From Actinoplanes campanulatus (lineage in GTDB: Bacteria > Actinomycetota > Actinomycetes > Mycobacteriales > Micromonosporaceae), in assembly GCF_014647795.1 (NCBI RefSeq), contig NZ_BMPW01000005.1, positions 1 through 64,000 on the forward strand: DNA of 64,000 nucleotides, in the 5' to 3' direction. The position numbers and the translations under genes are program-made. Shown here piece after piece: positions 33,890 to 42,334 of this stretch. The notes under the pieces are model-generated. The model did no database searches, was not told where the DNA came from, and worked only from the letters and a program-made list of their open reading frames with translations. The first letter of the stretch is position 1. Every line of letters begins with the position of its first letter.

Positions 33890-34644
33890 CCCGGTTCCGG
33901 TCGTGGGGGCTGCCGCTGCTCGGTGCGGTGACGGCGCTCGCCGTGTGGTGGTCGGCGACGGCCGTGTTCGGGATCCGCTCGTTCTTCCTGCCGGCGCCAC
34001 CGGACATCGTGGAAGCCTTCGGGCGGCAACCGGCGTACCTGTTGCGGGAGGCCGGATCGACGGTGGCGGTGACGGTGACCGGGTTCGGCATCGCCGTGGT
34101 CGCCGGACTGCTGCTGGCGATGACGTTGACCGCCTGGCGGGCCCTGGAACGCGCCACCCTGCCGGTGCTCGTCGCGCTGAACTCGGTGCCGAAGGTGGCC
34201 GTCGCGCCGCTGCTCGTGGTGTGGCTGGGGTTCGGGGCGCAGCCGAAGATCGTACTGGTGGTGCTGATCTGCTTCTTCCCGGTCGTGGTCGCGACGATGG
34301 CCGGGCTCACCTCCACCCCGGCGGAGCTGAGCGAGCTGAGCCGGTCGCTGTCGGCGAGCGTCTGGCAGGCGTACGTCAAGATCCGCCTGCCGTGGGCGCT
34401 GCCGCAGATGTTCGTCGGGTTGAAGGTCGGCATCTCCCTCGCCGTGATCGGCGCCGTGGTCGCCGAGATCAACAACCCGACCGGCGGGCTCGGCGCGGTG
34501 ATCGTGCTGTCCGGGATGTCGTTCGACACGCCGCTCGCGTTCGCCGCCATCATCCTGCTGGCGGTCCTCAGCACCACCCTGTTCTACCTGGTGGTGGCGT
34601 TGGAACGGCTGATGGTGCCGTGGGCGCGGGCGATCTCCGGATGA
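33886..34644 (+). CDS. ABC transporter permease (SsuC type)
   Basis: A 252-aa inner-membrane permease with about six helices. The cytoplasmic EAA-like loop is visible as AELSELSRSLSASVWQAYVKIRLPWALPQM (about 145-175), which contacts the ATPase. GTG start overlaps the methyltransferase stop (GTGA). A longer open frame upstream is only a shadow of the methyltransferase gene. Works with the THI5/SsuA-type binding protein and the next gene's ATPase. Confidence 0.9.
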   Translation: MTRFRSWGLPLLGAVTALAVWWSATAVFGIRSFFLPAPPDIVEAFGRQPAYLLREAGSTVAVTVTGFGIAVVAGLLLAMTLTAWRALERATLPVLVALNSVPKVAVAPLLVVWLGFGAQPKIVLVVLICFFPVVVATMAGLTSTPAELSELSRSLSASVWQAYVKIRLPWALPQMFVGLKVGISLAVIGAVVAEINNPTGGLGAVIVLSGMSFDTPLAFAAIILLAVLSTTLFYLVVALERLMVPWARAISG

Positions 34645-35411
34645 TCGCGCTGACCCGGGTGTCGCGGACGTTCCCGGCCCGGACCGAGACCGTCGCCGCG
34701 CTGCACGAGATCGACCTGACGGTGGCCGAGGGCGAGTTCGTCGCGGTGATCGGCCGGTCCGGATGCGGCAAGTCGACCCTGCTGCGGCTGATCGCCGGAC
34801 TGCTCGAACCCACGTCGGGCACGATCACCGTGGACGGCGGCCCGGTGCACGGCCCACGCCGGGACGTGGCGCTGATGCAGCAACAACCGGCGCTGCTGCC
34901 ATGGCGTACCGCCCTGGGCAACGTGCTGCTGCCGGTCGAGATCGCGCGGCTGCCACGGGGCGAGGGCGCCGACCGGGCCCGCGAGCTGCTCGACGCGGTG
35001 GGGCTGGCCGGTTTTCATCACCGGCATCCGTACGAGCTGTCAGGTGGCATGCAGCAGCGGGTGGCGCTGTGCCGGGCGCTGATCCAGCAGCCCCACGTGC
35101 TGCTGATGGACGAGCCGTTCTCCGCGCTGGACGCCCTGACCCGCGAGGACATGGCCGCCCAGTTGCAGGCCCTGCACCTGGCCCGGCCGGCGACCACGGT
35201 CTTCGTCACGCACTCGATCCAGGAGGCCGTGCTGCTCGCCGACCGCGTCGTGGTCCTGTCACCGCGGCCGGGGAGGGTGCGTGAGGTGCTCGCCGTCGAC
35301 ATCCCCCGGCCACGGTCGCTGGGCCGCAGCGCGGCGCTGCCGGCGGTGGCGGAGTGCGTGGCTCACCTGCACGACGTGCTGGCCAAGGCCGGAGACGACC
35401 TCGAACCGTAA
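34641..35411 (+). CDS. ABC transporter ATPase (SsuB/TauB type)
   Basis: A 256-aa ATPase. Walker [10 protein letters not shown] (about 37-45), Q-loop [12 protein letters not shown], signature LSGGMQQRV, Walker B VLLMDEPF, and H-loop VTHSIQEA. The LLPWRT segment is usual in nitrate, sulfonate and taurine importers. ATG overlaps the permease stop by 4 bases. Last gene of the operon. Confidence 0.93.
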   Translation: MIALTRVSRTFPARTETVAALHEIDLTVAEGEFVAVIGRSGCGKSTLLRLIAGLLEPTSGTITVDGGPVHGPRRDVALMQQQPALLPWRTALGNVLLPVEIARLPRGEGADRARELLDAVGLAGFHHRHPYELSGGMQQRVALCRALIQQPHVLLMDEPFSALDALTREDMAAQLQALHLARPATTVFVTHSIQEAVLLADRVVVLSPRPGRVREVLAVDIPRPRSLGRSAALPAVAECVAHLHDVLAKAGDDLEP

Positions 35412-35449
35412 CGTGCCGGTGATCACGCCGCCGACCGGAACGCACGAAC

Positions 35450-35472
35450 CTACTCTTACGTGAGGGTAGATT
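35450..35472 (+). promoter_or_regulatory. MerR-type dyad and -10 before SulP gene
   Basis: CTACTCTTACGTGAGGGTAG is a 20-bp near-palindrome (8 of 10 pairs). It is followed by TAGATT (35467-35472), a good -10, and the GTG start lies 7 bases after that. A dyad just before the -10 is how MerR-family activators bind. No usable Shine-Dalgarno is present, so the mRNA may be leaderless. Confidence 0.6.
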
Positions 35473-35478
35473 CGGCCG

Positions 35479-36933
35479 GTGAAAACGATCTCCTCCTGGC
35501 TGACCTCACCGAAGGTCCTGCGTACCGAGGTTCTGGCCGGCCTCGTGGTGGCACTCGCGCTGATCCCGGAGGCGATCTCCTTCTCGATCCTGGCCGGCGT
35601 CGATCCGCGGGTCGGGCTGTTCGCCTCGTTCACGATGGCCGTCACCATCGCCTTCACCGGCGGCCGGCCCGCGATGATCAGTGCGGCCACCGGTGCGGTC
35701 GCACTGGTGGTCGCCCCGCTGGTCGCCTCGCACGGGCTGGACCACCTGATCGCCGCGGTCATCCTGGGTGGGCTGTTCCAGGTGCTGTTCGCGGTGCTCG
35801 GGGTGGCCAGGCTGATGCGGTTCATCCCGCGCAGCGTCATGATCGGCTTCGTCAACGCCCTGGCCATCCTGATCTTCACGGCCCAGTTGCCGCACCTGAT
35901 CGACGTACCGTGGCCGGTCTACCCGCTGGTGGCCGTCGCGCTGGCGATCATGGTGTTCCTGCCACGGCTGACCACCGTCGTACCGGCGCCGCTCATCGCG
36001 ATCGTGCTGCTGACCGGATTCACCGTGCTCGCCGGCGTCGCCGTGCCCACCGTCGGTGACGAGAGCACGCTGCCGGACAGCCTGCCCACGCTCGGCATCC
36101 CCGACGTGCCGTTCACTTTCGACACGCTGCGGGTCATCGCTCCGTACGCTCTCGGAATCGCCCTTGTGGGTCTGATGGAATCGCTGATGACCGCCAAGCT
36201 GGTCGACGACATCACCGACACCCACTCCGACAAGACCCGCGAGTCGTGGGGACAGGGCGTCGCGAACATCGTCACCGGCTTCTTCGGCGGCATGGGCGGC
36301 TGCGCCATGATCGGCCAGACGATGATCAACGTGAAGGCGTCCGGCGCGCGTACCCGCCTGTCGACGTTCCTGGCCGGGGCGTTCCTGCTGATCCTGGTCG
36401 TCGCTCTCGGTGACGTGGTCGCGCTGATCCCGATGGCCGCCCTGGTCGCCGTGATGATCATCGTTTCGGTGTCGACGTTCGACTGGCACAGCATCGCCCC
36501 CGCCACCATGCGGCGCATGCCGGCCGGCGAGATCATCGTCATGCTGGTCACCGTCGCCGGCACGCTGACCACCCACAATCTGGCCGTCGGTGTCGTCCTG
36601 GGCGTGCTGGCCGCAATGGTGATCTTCGCTCGCCGGGTGGCGCATTTCGCGGCGGTCGAGAAGATCGACGACAACACCTATCTGGTACGGGGTGAGCTGT
36701 TCTTCGCCTCCAGCAACGACCTGGTCTACCAGTTCGACTACGCCGGCGACCCGGATCACGTCGTCATCGACCTGTCCGCCACGCACGTGTGGGACGCCTC
36801 CTCGGTCGCCGCCCTGGACGCGATCACCACCAAGTACGCCCAGCGCGGCAAGACCGTCGAGATCACCGGCCTGAACGAGGCCAGCGCCCGGATCCACGAG
36901 ACCCTGGCCGGGAAACTCAACGCCGGCCACTGA
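35479..36933 (+). CDS. SulP (SLC26) anion transporter with STAS domain
   Basis: A 484-aa inner-membrane transporter with about 10-12 helices up to residue 395, followed by a cytoplasmic STAS domain (about 400-482; [22 protein letters not shown]). The N-terminal [27 protein letters not shown] is the SulP signature region. Family members move sulfate, bicarbonate or dicarboxylates; which one is not readable here. It is followed 12 bp later by a MerR gene and preceded by a MerR-type dyad, so the pair probably forms a small self-contained regulon. Confidence 0.9.
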   Translation: MKTISSWLTSPKVLRTEVLAGLVVALALIPEAISFSILAGVDPRVGLFASFTMAVTIAFTGGRPAMISAATGAVALVVAPLVASHGLDHLIAAVILGGLFQVLFAVLGVARLMRFIPRSVMIGFVNALAILIFTAQLPHLIDVPWPVYPLVAVALAIMVFLPRLTTVVPAPLIAIVLLTGFTVLAGVAVPTVGDESTLPDSLPTLGIPDVPFTFDTLRVIAPYALGIALVGLMESLMTAKLVDDITDTHSDKTRESWGQGVANIVTGFFGGMGGCAMIGQTMINVKASGARTRLSTFLAGAFLLILVVALGDVVALIPMAALVAVMIIVSVSTFDWHSIAPATMRRMPAGEIIVMLVTVAGTLTTHNLAVGVVLGVLAAMVIFARRVAHFAAVEKIDDNTYLVRGELFFASSNDLVYQFDYAGDPDHVVIDLSATHVWDASSVAALDAITTKYAQRGKTVEITGLNEASARIHETLAGKLNAGH

Positions 36934-36945
36934 GAGACTGCTGCC

Positions 36946-37335
36946 ATGACGGCTGGACGCATGCGGATCGGTGAGGCCGCCGAACGGGTGGGCCTGAGCA
37001 TCCGCACCCTGCGCCACTACGAGGAGGCGGGCCTGGTCCGGCCGTCGGCACGCAGCGAGGGCGGGTTCCGGCTCTACACCGAACCCGACCTCGACCGGCT
37101 GCGCGTCATCAAACGCATGAAGCCGCTCGGCTTCACCCTCGACGAGATGCGCGACCTGCTCACCACACTCGACGCGCTGAGCGACCCGGACGGCGACCGG
37201 GCGGCCCTGCTGGAACGGCTCGCCGCGTTCCACAGCGCCGCCCACACGCGGGTCCAGCAGTTACGCGACCAGCTCGAGATGGCCGAGGACTTCGCCGGAC
37301 AGATCGCCGAACAGATGCGGCGGCACGGCGGTTAG
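36946..37335 (+). CDS. MerR-family regulator
   Basis: A 129-aa regulator. MerR helix-turn-helix RIGEAAERVGLSIRTLRHYEEAGLV, wing SEGGFRLYTEPDLDRL, then a dimerising coiled coil. No conserved Cys pair in the C terminus, so no metal site of the MerR/CueR kind is evident. Likely binds the dyad at 35450 and controls the SulP gene and itself. Its stop codon overlaps the stop of the convergent DM13 gene. Confidence 0.9.
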   Translation: MTAGRMRIGEAAERVGLSIRTLRHYEEAGLVRPSARSEGGFRLYTEPDLDRLRVIKRMKPLGFTLDEMRDLLTTLDALSDPDGDRAALLERLAAFHSAAHTRVQQLRDQLEMAEDFAGQIAEQMRRHGG

Positions 37336-37868
37336 ACAGCGGCGAGTTCGGCGGCCCCGAACGAGACCGAGAACCGCTTGCACCAGATGCTGACGCTGCG
37401 GAACGCCGCCGGGTCGATCCCGGCGGCGAGCCGGTACACCTGGTCGCCGTGGTTGCCCTTGAGTTCGCCGAGTTCCGCGTACTCGCCGTCGTCGAACACC
37501 CGCCAGCCGGCCGTTCCGGTGCGCACCTCCTGGTCGGACAGCCACACCCGCAGGTCGGGACCGTCGCTGGTGTCCAGCCCGGCGATCTCCAGCTGGTGGC
37601 TGCCGTCGGGATTGCGGACCATCCGCGCCGTACCGCTGGTGTCGTGCTCATGGGTGATGAAGTCGCCCTGGGCGATCACGACCGGCGCGACCGCGGGCAA
37701 GCCGGACGGCTGCGGCGCCGTGGACGGCACGGTCGACAGTGTGTCGGTGACGACGGTGTCGGTGAACAGCCGCCAGGGCTCGAACCAGTAGAGGCCGCCC
37801 GCCACGCCGAGGCCGAGCACCGCGACGGCGATCCAGGTGACGGGTCTGCTGAGAAGTCGGCGAATCAC
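37332..37868 (-). CDS. DM13-domain membrane-anchored protein
   Basis: A 178-aa protein with an N-terminal signal anchor (about 11-30) and an extracytoplasmic DM13 domain (about 65-176). The domain is marked by GDFITHEHDTSGTARMV, GPDLRVWLSD and the conserved Cys in SIWCKRFSVSFG. DM13 is thought to take part in redox or electron transfer through that Cys. GTG start. Convergent with merR; the two stops share bases. Confidence 0.85.
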   Translation of the reverse strand: MIRRLLSRPVTWIAVAVLGLGVAGGLYWFEPWRLFTDTVVTDTLSTVPSTAPQPSGLPAVAPVVIAQGDFITHEHDTSGTARMVRNPDGSHQLEIAGLDTSDGPDLRVWLSDQEVRTGTAGWRVFDDGEYAELGELKGNHGDQVYRLAAGIDPAAFRSVSIWCKRFSVSFGAAELAAV

Positions 37869-37976
37869 CCGTCAAGTCAATCCGCTCCGCCCCGGCGATG
37901 GCCAGCCCCGGTCGCCTTACGGATTACTTACCGCTCCTCCGGCGCCTGCCCGGCCCGCGGGTGGCCGAGCGGTGAT

Positions 37977-38468
37977 TCAGCCGACGACGGGACTGCGCCG
38001 TTCGAGGAGGATGACATCACGCCAGACACCGTGGTGTTCGCCGACGCGTTCGCGGGTGCCGACGGTACGGAAGCCGCAGGCGGCGTGCAGGGCAAGGCTG
38101 GGCGTGTTCTCCGGGAAGATCCCGGATTGGATGGTCCAGATCCCGGCCGCCTCGGTCGCGGTGATGAGCGTGTCGAGCAGGGCCCGGCCGACGCCCTTGC
38201 CACCGTGATCCGGGTGCACGTAGACGGAGTGCTCGACGACGCCGGCGTAGACGCAGCGCTCGGAGACCGGACTGCACGCGACCCAGCCGGCCACGCTGCC
38301 GTCGGCGCCGAGGGCGACGAAGCGTTGATCGGGCAGCCGGGAGGCGGTGAACCGCTCCCAGGTGGGCGGCTCGGTCTCGAAGGTGGCGTTACCGGTGGCG
38401 ATGCCGAGCCGGTAGATCTCCAGAACCTGGGCGGCGTGCTCGCCGGTCATCGCGGTGATCGCGGTCAT
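37977..38468 (-). CDS. GNAT acetyltransferase, phosphinothricin type
   Basis: A 163-aa acetyltransferase of the PAT/bar-like branch. Acetyl-CoA loop VHPDHGGKGVGRALL (motif A) and the C-terminal GFRTVGTRERVGEHHGVWRDVILLER are typical. Family members acetylate phosphinothricin, methionine sulfoximine or related amines. A resistance role is possible but not shown by sequence. ATG 38468. Confidence 0.88.
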   Translation of the reverse strand: MTAITAMTGEHAAQVLEIYRLGIATGNATFETEPPTWERFTASRLPDQRFVALGADGSVAGWVACSPVSERCVYAGVVEHSVYVHPDHGGKGVGRALLDTLITATEAAGIWTIQSGIFPENTPSLALHAACGFRTVGTRERVGEHHGVWRDVILLERRSPVVG

Positions 38469-38495
38469 GGTGTGGCATTCTCCCGCACCGGGTGG

Positions 38496-38834
38496 TCAGT
38501 GGTCGGCGCGCGGTGCGTACATGATCACCGCGACGCCGACCAGGCAGATCGCCGCACCGATGAGGTCCCACCGGTCGGGGCGGAACTTGTCGACCACCAT
38601 GGCCCAGGCCAGCGACCCGGCCACGAAGACACCACCGTAGGCGGCCAGGATCCGGCCGAAGTTGGCGTCCGGTTGCAGGGTCGCGACGAACCCGTAGGCG
38701 CCGAGCGCGGCGACCCCGGCGGCGATCCACCACAGCCCGCGGTTCTCCCGCCAGCCCTGCCAGATCAGCCAGGCGCCGCCGATCTCGGCGAGCGCGGCCA
38801 GCACGAACAACAGCAGGGACCGAACAATCGTCAC
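38496..38834 (-). CDS. YnfA/UPF0060 membrane protein
   Basis: A 112-aa inner-membrane protein with four helices. The UPF0060 signature is clear: [19 protein letters not shown], then [18 protein letters not shown] and [17 protein letters not shown]. The family is related to small multidrug resistance proteins. GTG 38834 is preferred (TAGG 9 bases upstream) over TTG 38843. Confidence 0.9.
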   Translation of the reverse strand: MTIVRSLLLFVLAALAEIGGAWLIWQGWRENRGLWWIAAGVAALGAYGFVATLQPDANFGRILAAYGGVFVAGSLAWAMVVDKFRPDRWDLIGAAICLVGVAVIMYAPRADH

Positions 38835-39061
38835 ACCCGGCAACCTACCCGGTGGAGATCATCACCGCGTCGCGCAGGAGCAGGCGGCGGGCACGGTCAA
38901 TGATCGCCGGCATCGGCCTCCCTGCGTCCGATGCTCGCGAACGGGATCGGGCAGCACGGCTGCGCGGCACACTCCACCAGGCCCAGGCTGCGTTCCGGCT
39001 CGGCCAGCAGCCCCCGCCGCTGGTACCGGATGCAAGCCCCCGGCTGACCGAGGCCCGCTCC

Positions 39062-39391
39062 TTACAGCGGGCTCCAGTGGAACTGGATGATCGTGCAGAC
39101 CAGGATGAGCCCGCTCAGGACGGCGTAGACCCCTGCGGTCCGGCGCATCCCGGACTTGTGGGCGATGCCCGCGATGCACAACGGACCGAATACGAAGACG
39201 ACCAGAGTCGCGACGAACAGAGCCATGCCGGCGAACTCGACAGCCGGGTCGGACTTCTCCTTCCACGTAGAGAAGGTGACCACGAGCGACAGGTAAAGAA
39301 GGCCGGCCGAAGTCACCGGCCAGCAGAGGGTCAGGCCGGCGATGGTGAGCGGCCCAACCGCATCGGACTTCGATGTTGATCCATCGTTCAT
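39062..39391 (-). CDS. Small membrane protein, unknown function
   Basis: A 109-aa protein with three or four hydrophobic segments (about 15-40, 50-75, 85-105). No family recognised. ATG start, single gene. The 218 bp after it (38844-39061) contain no gene I can support. Confidence 0.6.
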   Translation of the reverse strand: MNDGSTSKSDAVGPLTIAGLTLCWPVTSAGLLYLSLVVTFSTWKEKSDPAVEFAGMALFVATLVVFVFGPLCIAGIAHKSGMRRTAGVYAVLSGLILVCTIIQFHWSPL

Positions 39392-39568
39392 GCGGTCAGG
39401 CTAGGGAGCTGATGCTACTTCCGGGTACCCGCGTGGATGCCCGCTCGGCCGGCCCGTGATCGCTGTCCGATAATGGCTTCATCCTGGGGCAAGACGGCTC
39501 TATGCTGCTCGATCGCGGGGCGATCAGTACGGCCCGGCAACCGCTTCCCGATGTCGAGGAGTCTTCCG

Positions 39569-39967
39569 ATGCCACACGTGACGCTCCACGCGCTCGAAGA
39601 GGAACTCACCGGGCGCGAACCCGGCCTCATCCGCGAACTGACCGACGCCGTCGTGTCCGTGTACGGCGATTGGGCCCGCAGTTCGGTGGACGTCCGGCTG
39701 ATCGGCGTCCCGGCCGGCCGCTGGGCGCGCGGCGGCGTAGCGGTCGCCACCGCCGCGCCCTCGGTCACGTTCGGGATGCGCGAGGAGGTCTTCGCCCGAC
39801 CGGACGCGCCCCGGGTCGTCGCCCAACTGGTGTCCGCGTTCACCGACGCCGTCACATCCGTGTTCGGCCCCGGCTGCCGCGACGAGGTCCTCGTCGAACT
39901 GGTCGGCCAGCCCACGTCCCGCTCCGGCCTCGGCGGCAACGTCATCAGCGACTCCGCTACCCGCTGA
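39569..39967 (+). CDS. Tautomerase superfamily protein
   Basis: A 132-aa tautomerase-like protein with Pro2 (MPHVTLHALEEEL). Its length is about two 4-OT units, as in CHMI- or MSAD-type members. ATG has GAGGAG 7 bases upstream. It lies 27 bp before the damaged VOC gene on the same strand. Substrate unknown; other residues needed for MSAD or CaaD chemistry cannot be judged by eye. Confidence 0.75.
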   Translation: MPHVTLHALEEELTGREPGLIRELTDAVVSVYGDWARSSVDVRLIGVPAGRWARGGVAVATAAPSVTFGMREEVFARPDAPRVVAQLVSAFTDAVTSVFGPGCRDEVLVELVGQPTSRSGLGGNVISDSATR

Positions 39968-39994
39968 CAGATCAAGCTGCCATCATCGTTCGGC

Positions 39995-40353
39995 ATGGCG
40001 AATGTCTGGTCCGGGGTGACGATCGACTGTCTCGATCCGGAGCGCGTGGCGCGATTCTGGAGTGCCTGCTGGGCCGTGAGCCCGGACCGTCCGAGCAGGG
40101 ATGGGTCTATCTCGGCGAACGGGGTGACCCGCAACCGCGACTGGTTTTCCAGCCGGTCTCCGAGCCGGCCACCGGCAAGGTGCGGATCCACCTCGACGTC
40201 ACCGTTGACGACATCGAGGAGGCCATGGCGACGGTCCTGGCCCTCGGTGGACGGTCCACCGGTGAGCGGCACGACTACGACGAAGGCGTGGTGGTCGTCA
40301 TGGCCGACCCGGAGGATCACGAGTTCTGCCTGGTTCAGTACTACCGAACGTGA
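39995..40353 (+). pseudogene. VOC (glyoxalase-like) gene with frameshift
   Basis: The frame from ATG 39995 encodes a normal VOC start (MANVWSGVTIDCLDPERVARFWSA) and then turns to nonsense. From about 40064 another frame reads LLGREPGPSEQGWVYLGE and continues to a proper VOC end (MADPEDHEFCLVQYY, stop 40353). One missing base near 40064 explains it: GCN-CTG-CTG became GC-CTG-CTG. Together the two parts give a full single-domain protein of about 119 aa. Either a real pseudogene or a sequencing error. The 3' end overlaps the convergent hydrolase gene by 13 bp. Confidence 0.8.
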
Positions 40354-41087
40354 TCCGCCAACAGCTCCAGGCAGTGCCGTGGGCTCTCCACATGGGCGTT
40401 GTGGCCCAGCCCGGCCAGGGTGACCACCGGTACGCCCCACTGCCGCAACTGGTCATCGGTGTTCATCGGGTCGTGTTCGCCGCGGGCCAGCGTGACCGCC
40501 GCCGCCGTGCCGGCCACCAGTGCGGCCATGTCCGGCTTCCCCACCCCGAAGGCGCGCGGGTCGAGCGCGAGCCGCCAGCGCCCGCCGGTCTCGTGGATCC
40601 CGGCACTTACCGCCGGATCGTCCGGCGTGAGCAGCCCGGCCAGCCCGGACACCCGCAGATGCCGGGCGGCGGCCTCGTCCGCCGAGTCGAACCAGGCGAC
40701 CGGCCGATCCGCCATGGCCCCGGCACGGTCCAGATCCTCATCGCTCCAGGCGACCTTGATGCCGAGCCCGATCACCGCGGCCACCGGCAGGCGGGCGGCC
40801 AGCGCGAGCGCGACCACCCCGCCGAGCGAGTGGCCCAGCACGACGGTGGGGCCGCCGCCGGTCACCAGCGGGCGCACCGCCTCGGCCAGGGCATCGAACG
40901 TGTATTCCGGCAGCGCCGGAGACCCGCCGTGCCCGGGTAGGTCCGGCGCGATCCACCGGCCGGGCCAGCGGTTCGCCAGTTCGGGCCACCAGCCGGACCA
41001 CACGTCACCGGTGGCGCCCAGCCCGTGCAGCAACAGCAGCAGCGGCTCACCGTCGCCGCCGGCGCGTACCCGCAGATCAGCTTCCAT
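40341..41087 (-). CDS. Alpha/beta hydrolase
   Basis: A 248-aa alpha/beta-hydrolase. Oxyanion region LLLHGLGATGD, nucleophile Ser in GHSLGG (about residue 93), acid Asp in RGEHDPM, and base His in GLGHNAHVE complete the triad. Substrate (ester, lactone or other) not predictable. ATG 41087 or 41090. Divergent from the next acetyltransferase gene. Confidence 0.88.
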   Translation of the reverse strand: MEADLRVRAGGDGEPLLLLLHGLGATGDVWSGWWPELANRWPGRWIAPDLPGHGGSPALPEYTFDALAEAVRPLVTGGGPTVVLGHSLGGVVALALAARLPVAAVIGLGIKVAWSDEDLDRAGAMADRPVAWFDSADEAAARHLRVSGLAGLLTPDDPAVSAGIHETGGRWRLALDPRAFGVGKPDMAALVAGTAAAVTLARGEHDPMNTDDQLRQWGVPVVTLAGLGHNAHVESPRHCLELLADHVR

Positions 41088-41155
41088 CACCGGATGATGC
41101 CATCCGGCGACGGAATCGAGTTGTCCGCTCCTCCCTCATGAGGCAGCCTGCACTC

Positions 41156-41650
41156 ATGATCGAGACGCGGGTGCTGGCTCCGGACGACTGGAGGATCTGG
41201 CGGGGGTTGCGGCTCGCCGCACTGACCGAGGCGGGTGACGCGTTCGGTGCCCGGCTGGCGGACTGGTCGGGCGAGGGCGACCGGGAGGACCGGTGGCGGG
41301 CACGGCTCGCGATTCCGGGTTCGATCAACCTGGTGGCGGTCGTCGACGGGCAGCCGGTGGGGATGGCGAGCGGCGTACCGGGCGAAAATGAGCAGATCGT
41401 CGAGCTGATCTCGATGTACGTCGCTCCGGCGGGACGCGGCCGCGGAGCCGGGGATCTGCTGGTGGAGGCCGTGGAGCGGTGGGCCCGCCAGAGGGGAGCC
41501 GAGGTGCTGAGGCTGGCCGTGGCGGAGGGCAACGAGAACGCGTGGGCCCTGTACGAGCGCAACGGGTTCCGGGACACGGGCGAGATCAGCGGTCTCATGC
41601 CCGACGGGATCCGCCGCGAGCACGTGCTGACGAAGATCCTGGTGGGCTGA
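41156..41650 (+). CDS. GNAT acetyltransferase
   Basis: A 164-aa N-acetyltransferase. Acetyl-CoA-binding YVAPAGRGRGAGDLLVEAVERWA and the C-terminal NENAWALYERNGFRDTGE are standard. ATG 41156 (MIETRVLAPDDWR) begins the fold; ATG 41138 would add six residues. Substrate unknown. Ends 6 bp before the convergent kdpE stop. Confidence 0.88.
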   Translation: MIETRVLAPDDWRIWRGLRLAALTEAGDAFGARLADWSGEGDREDRWRARLAIPGSINLVAVVDGQPVGMASGVPGENEQIVELISMYVAPAGRGRGAGDLLVEAVERWARQRGAEVLRLAVAEGNENAWALYERNGFRDTGEISGLMPDGIRREHVLTKILVG

Positions 41651-41656
41651 CGGCGG

Positions 41657-42334
41657 TCAGGGCTGGTATCGGTAGCCCATGCCGGGTTCGGTGATCAGGT
41701 GGCGGGGCCGGGCCGGGTCGGCTTCGAGTTTGCGGCGCAGCCGGGCCATGTATTGACGCAGATAGTTGGTCTGGTTGTGGTATTCCGGCCCCCAGACGTC
41801 GTGCAGCAGGTTCTGCTGGGTGATGAGTTTGCCGGGGTGGCGCAGCAGGTGTTCGAGTAGCTGCCACTCGGTGGGGGTGAGCCGGATGTCGGCGCCGTTC
41901 CCGGTGACCGTCCGGGCCGCGAGGTCGACGGTGACCTCACCGATGCGCACCTGCGGACCGGCTTCGTCGGTGGGCTGGATCCGGCGGGTGACGGCCCGGA
42001 TCCGGGCGAGCAGCTCGTCGATGCTGAACGGCTTGGTGACGTAGTCGTCGGCGCCGGCGTCGAGGGCGGTGACCTTGTCGAGGCTGCCGGCACGCCCGGA
42101 GAGCACGATGATCGGGACGGTGGTCCAGCCGCGCAGGCCGCGGACGACCTCGGTGCCGTCCATGTCGGGCAGGCCGAGGTCGAGGATGACCAGGTCGGGG
42201 TGGTGGCGTGCGGCATGGTGCAGGGCGGACGTGGCGTCGGGTGCGGTGTCGACGGTGTAGCCGCGGGCTTTGAGGTTGATCCGCAGCGCCCGCACGATCT
42301 GTGGGTCGTCGTCGACGATGAGCAGGCGGGTCAT
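41657..42334 (-). CDS. kdpE: Response regulator KdpE
   Basis: A 225-aa OmpR-type regulator. Receiver domain 1-120 with phospho-acceptor Asp52 (ILDLGLPDMDG), acidic pair in VDDD and Lys in VTKPF. C-terminal winged helix about 130-225 (LTPTEWQLLEHLL, NYLRQYMARLRRKLE). ATG overlaps the kdpD stop by 4 bases. Activates the kdp operon at low potassium; the tandem TGTTGACGCC repeats upstream of the operon are its likely site. Confidence 0.95.
   Translation of the reverse strand: MTRLLIVDDDPQIVRALRINLKARGYTVDTAPDATSALHHAARHHPDLVILDLGLPDMDGTEVVRGLRGWTTVPIIVLSGRAGSLDKVTALDAGADDYVTKPFSIDELLARIRAVTRRIQPTDEAGPQVRIGEVTVDLAARTVTGNGADIRLTPTEWQLLEHLLRHPGKLITQQNLLHDVWGPEYHNQTNYLRQYMARLRRKLEADPARPRHLITEPGMGYRYQP

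Noticed and set aside
38844-39061. A 22-codon ORF with a Shine-Dalgarno on the minus strand (about 38849-38917) and a Cys-rich frame before it
   Set aside because: Too short, no partner overlap, no family; the longer frame lacks a start codon.
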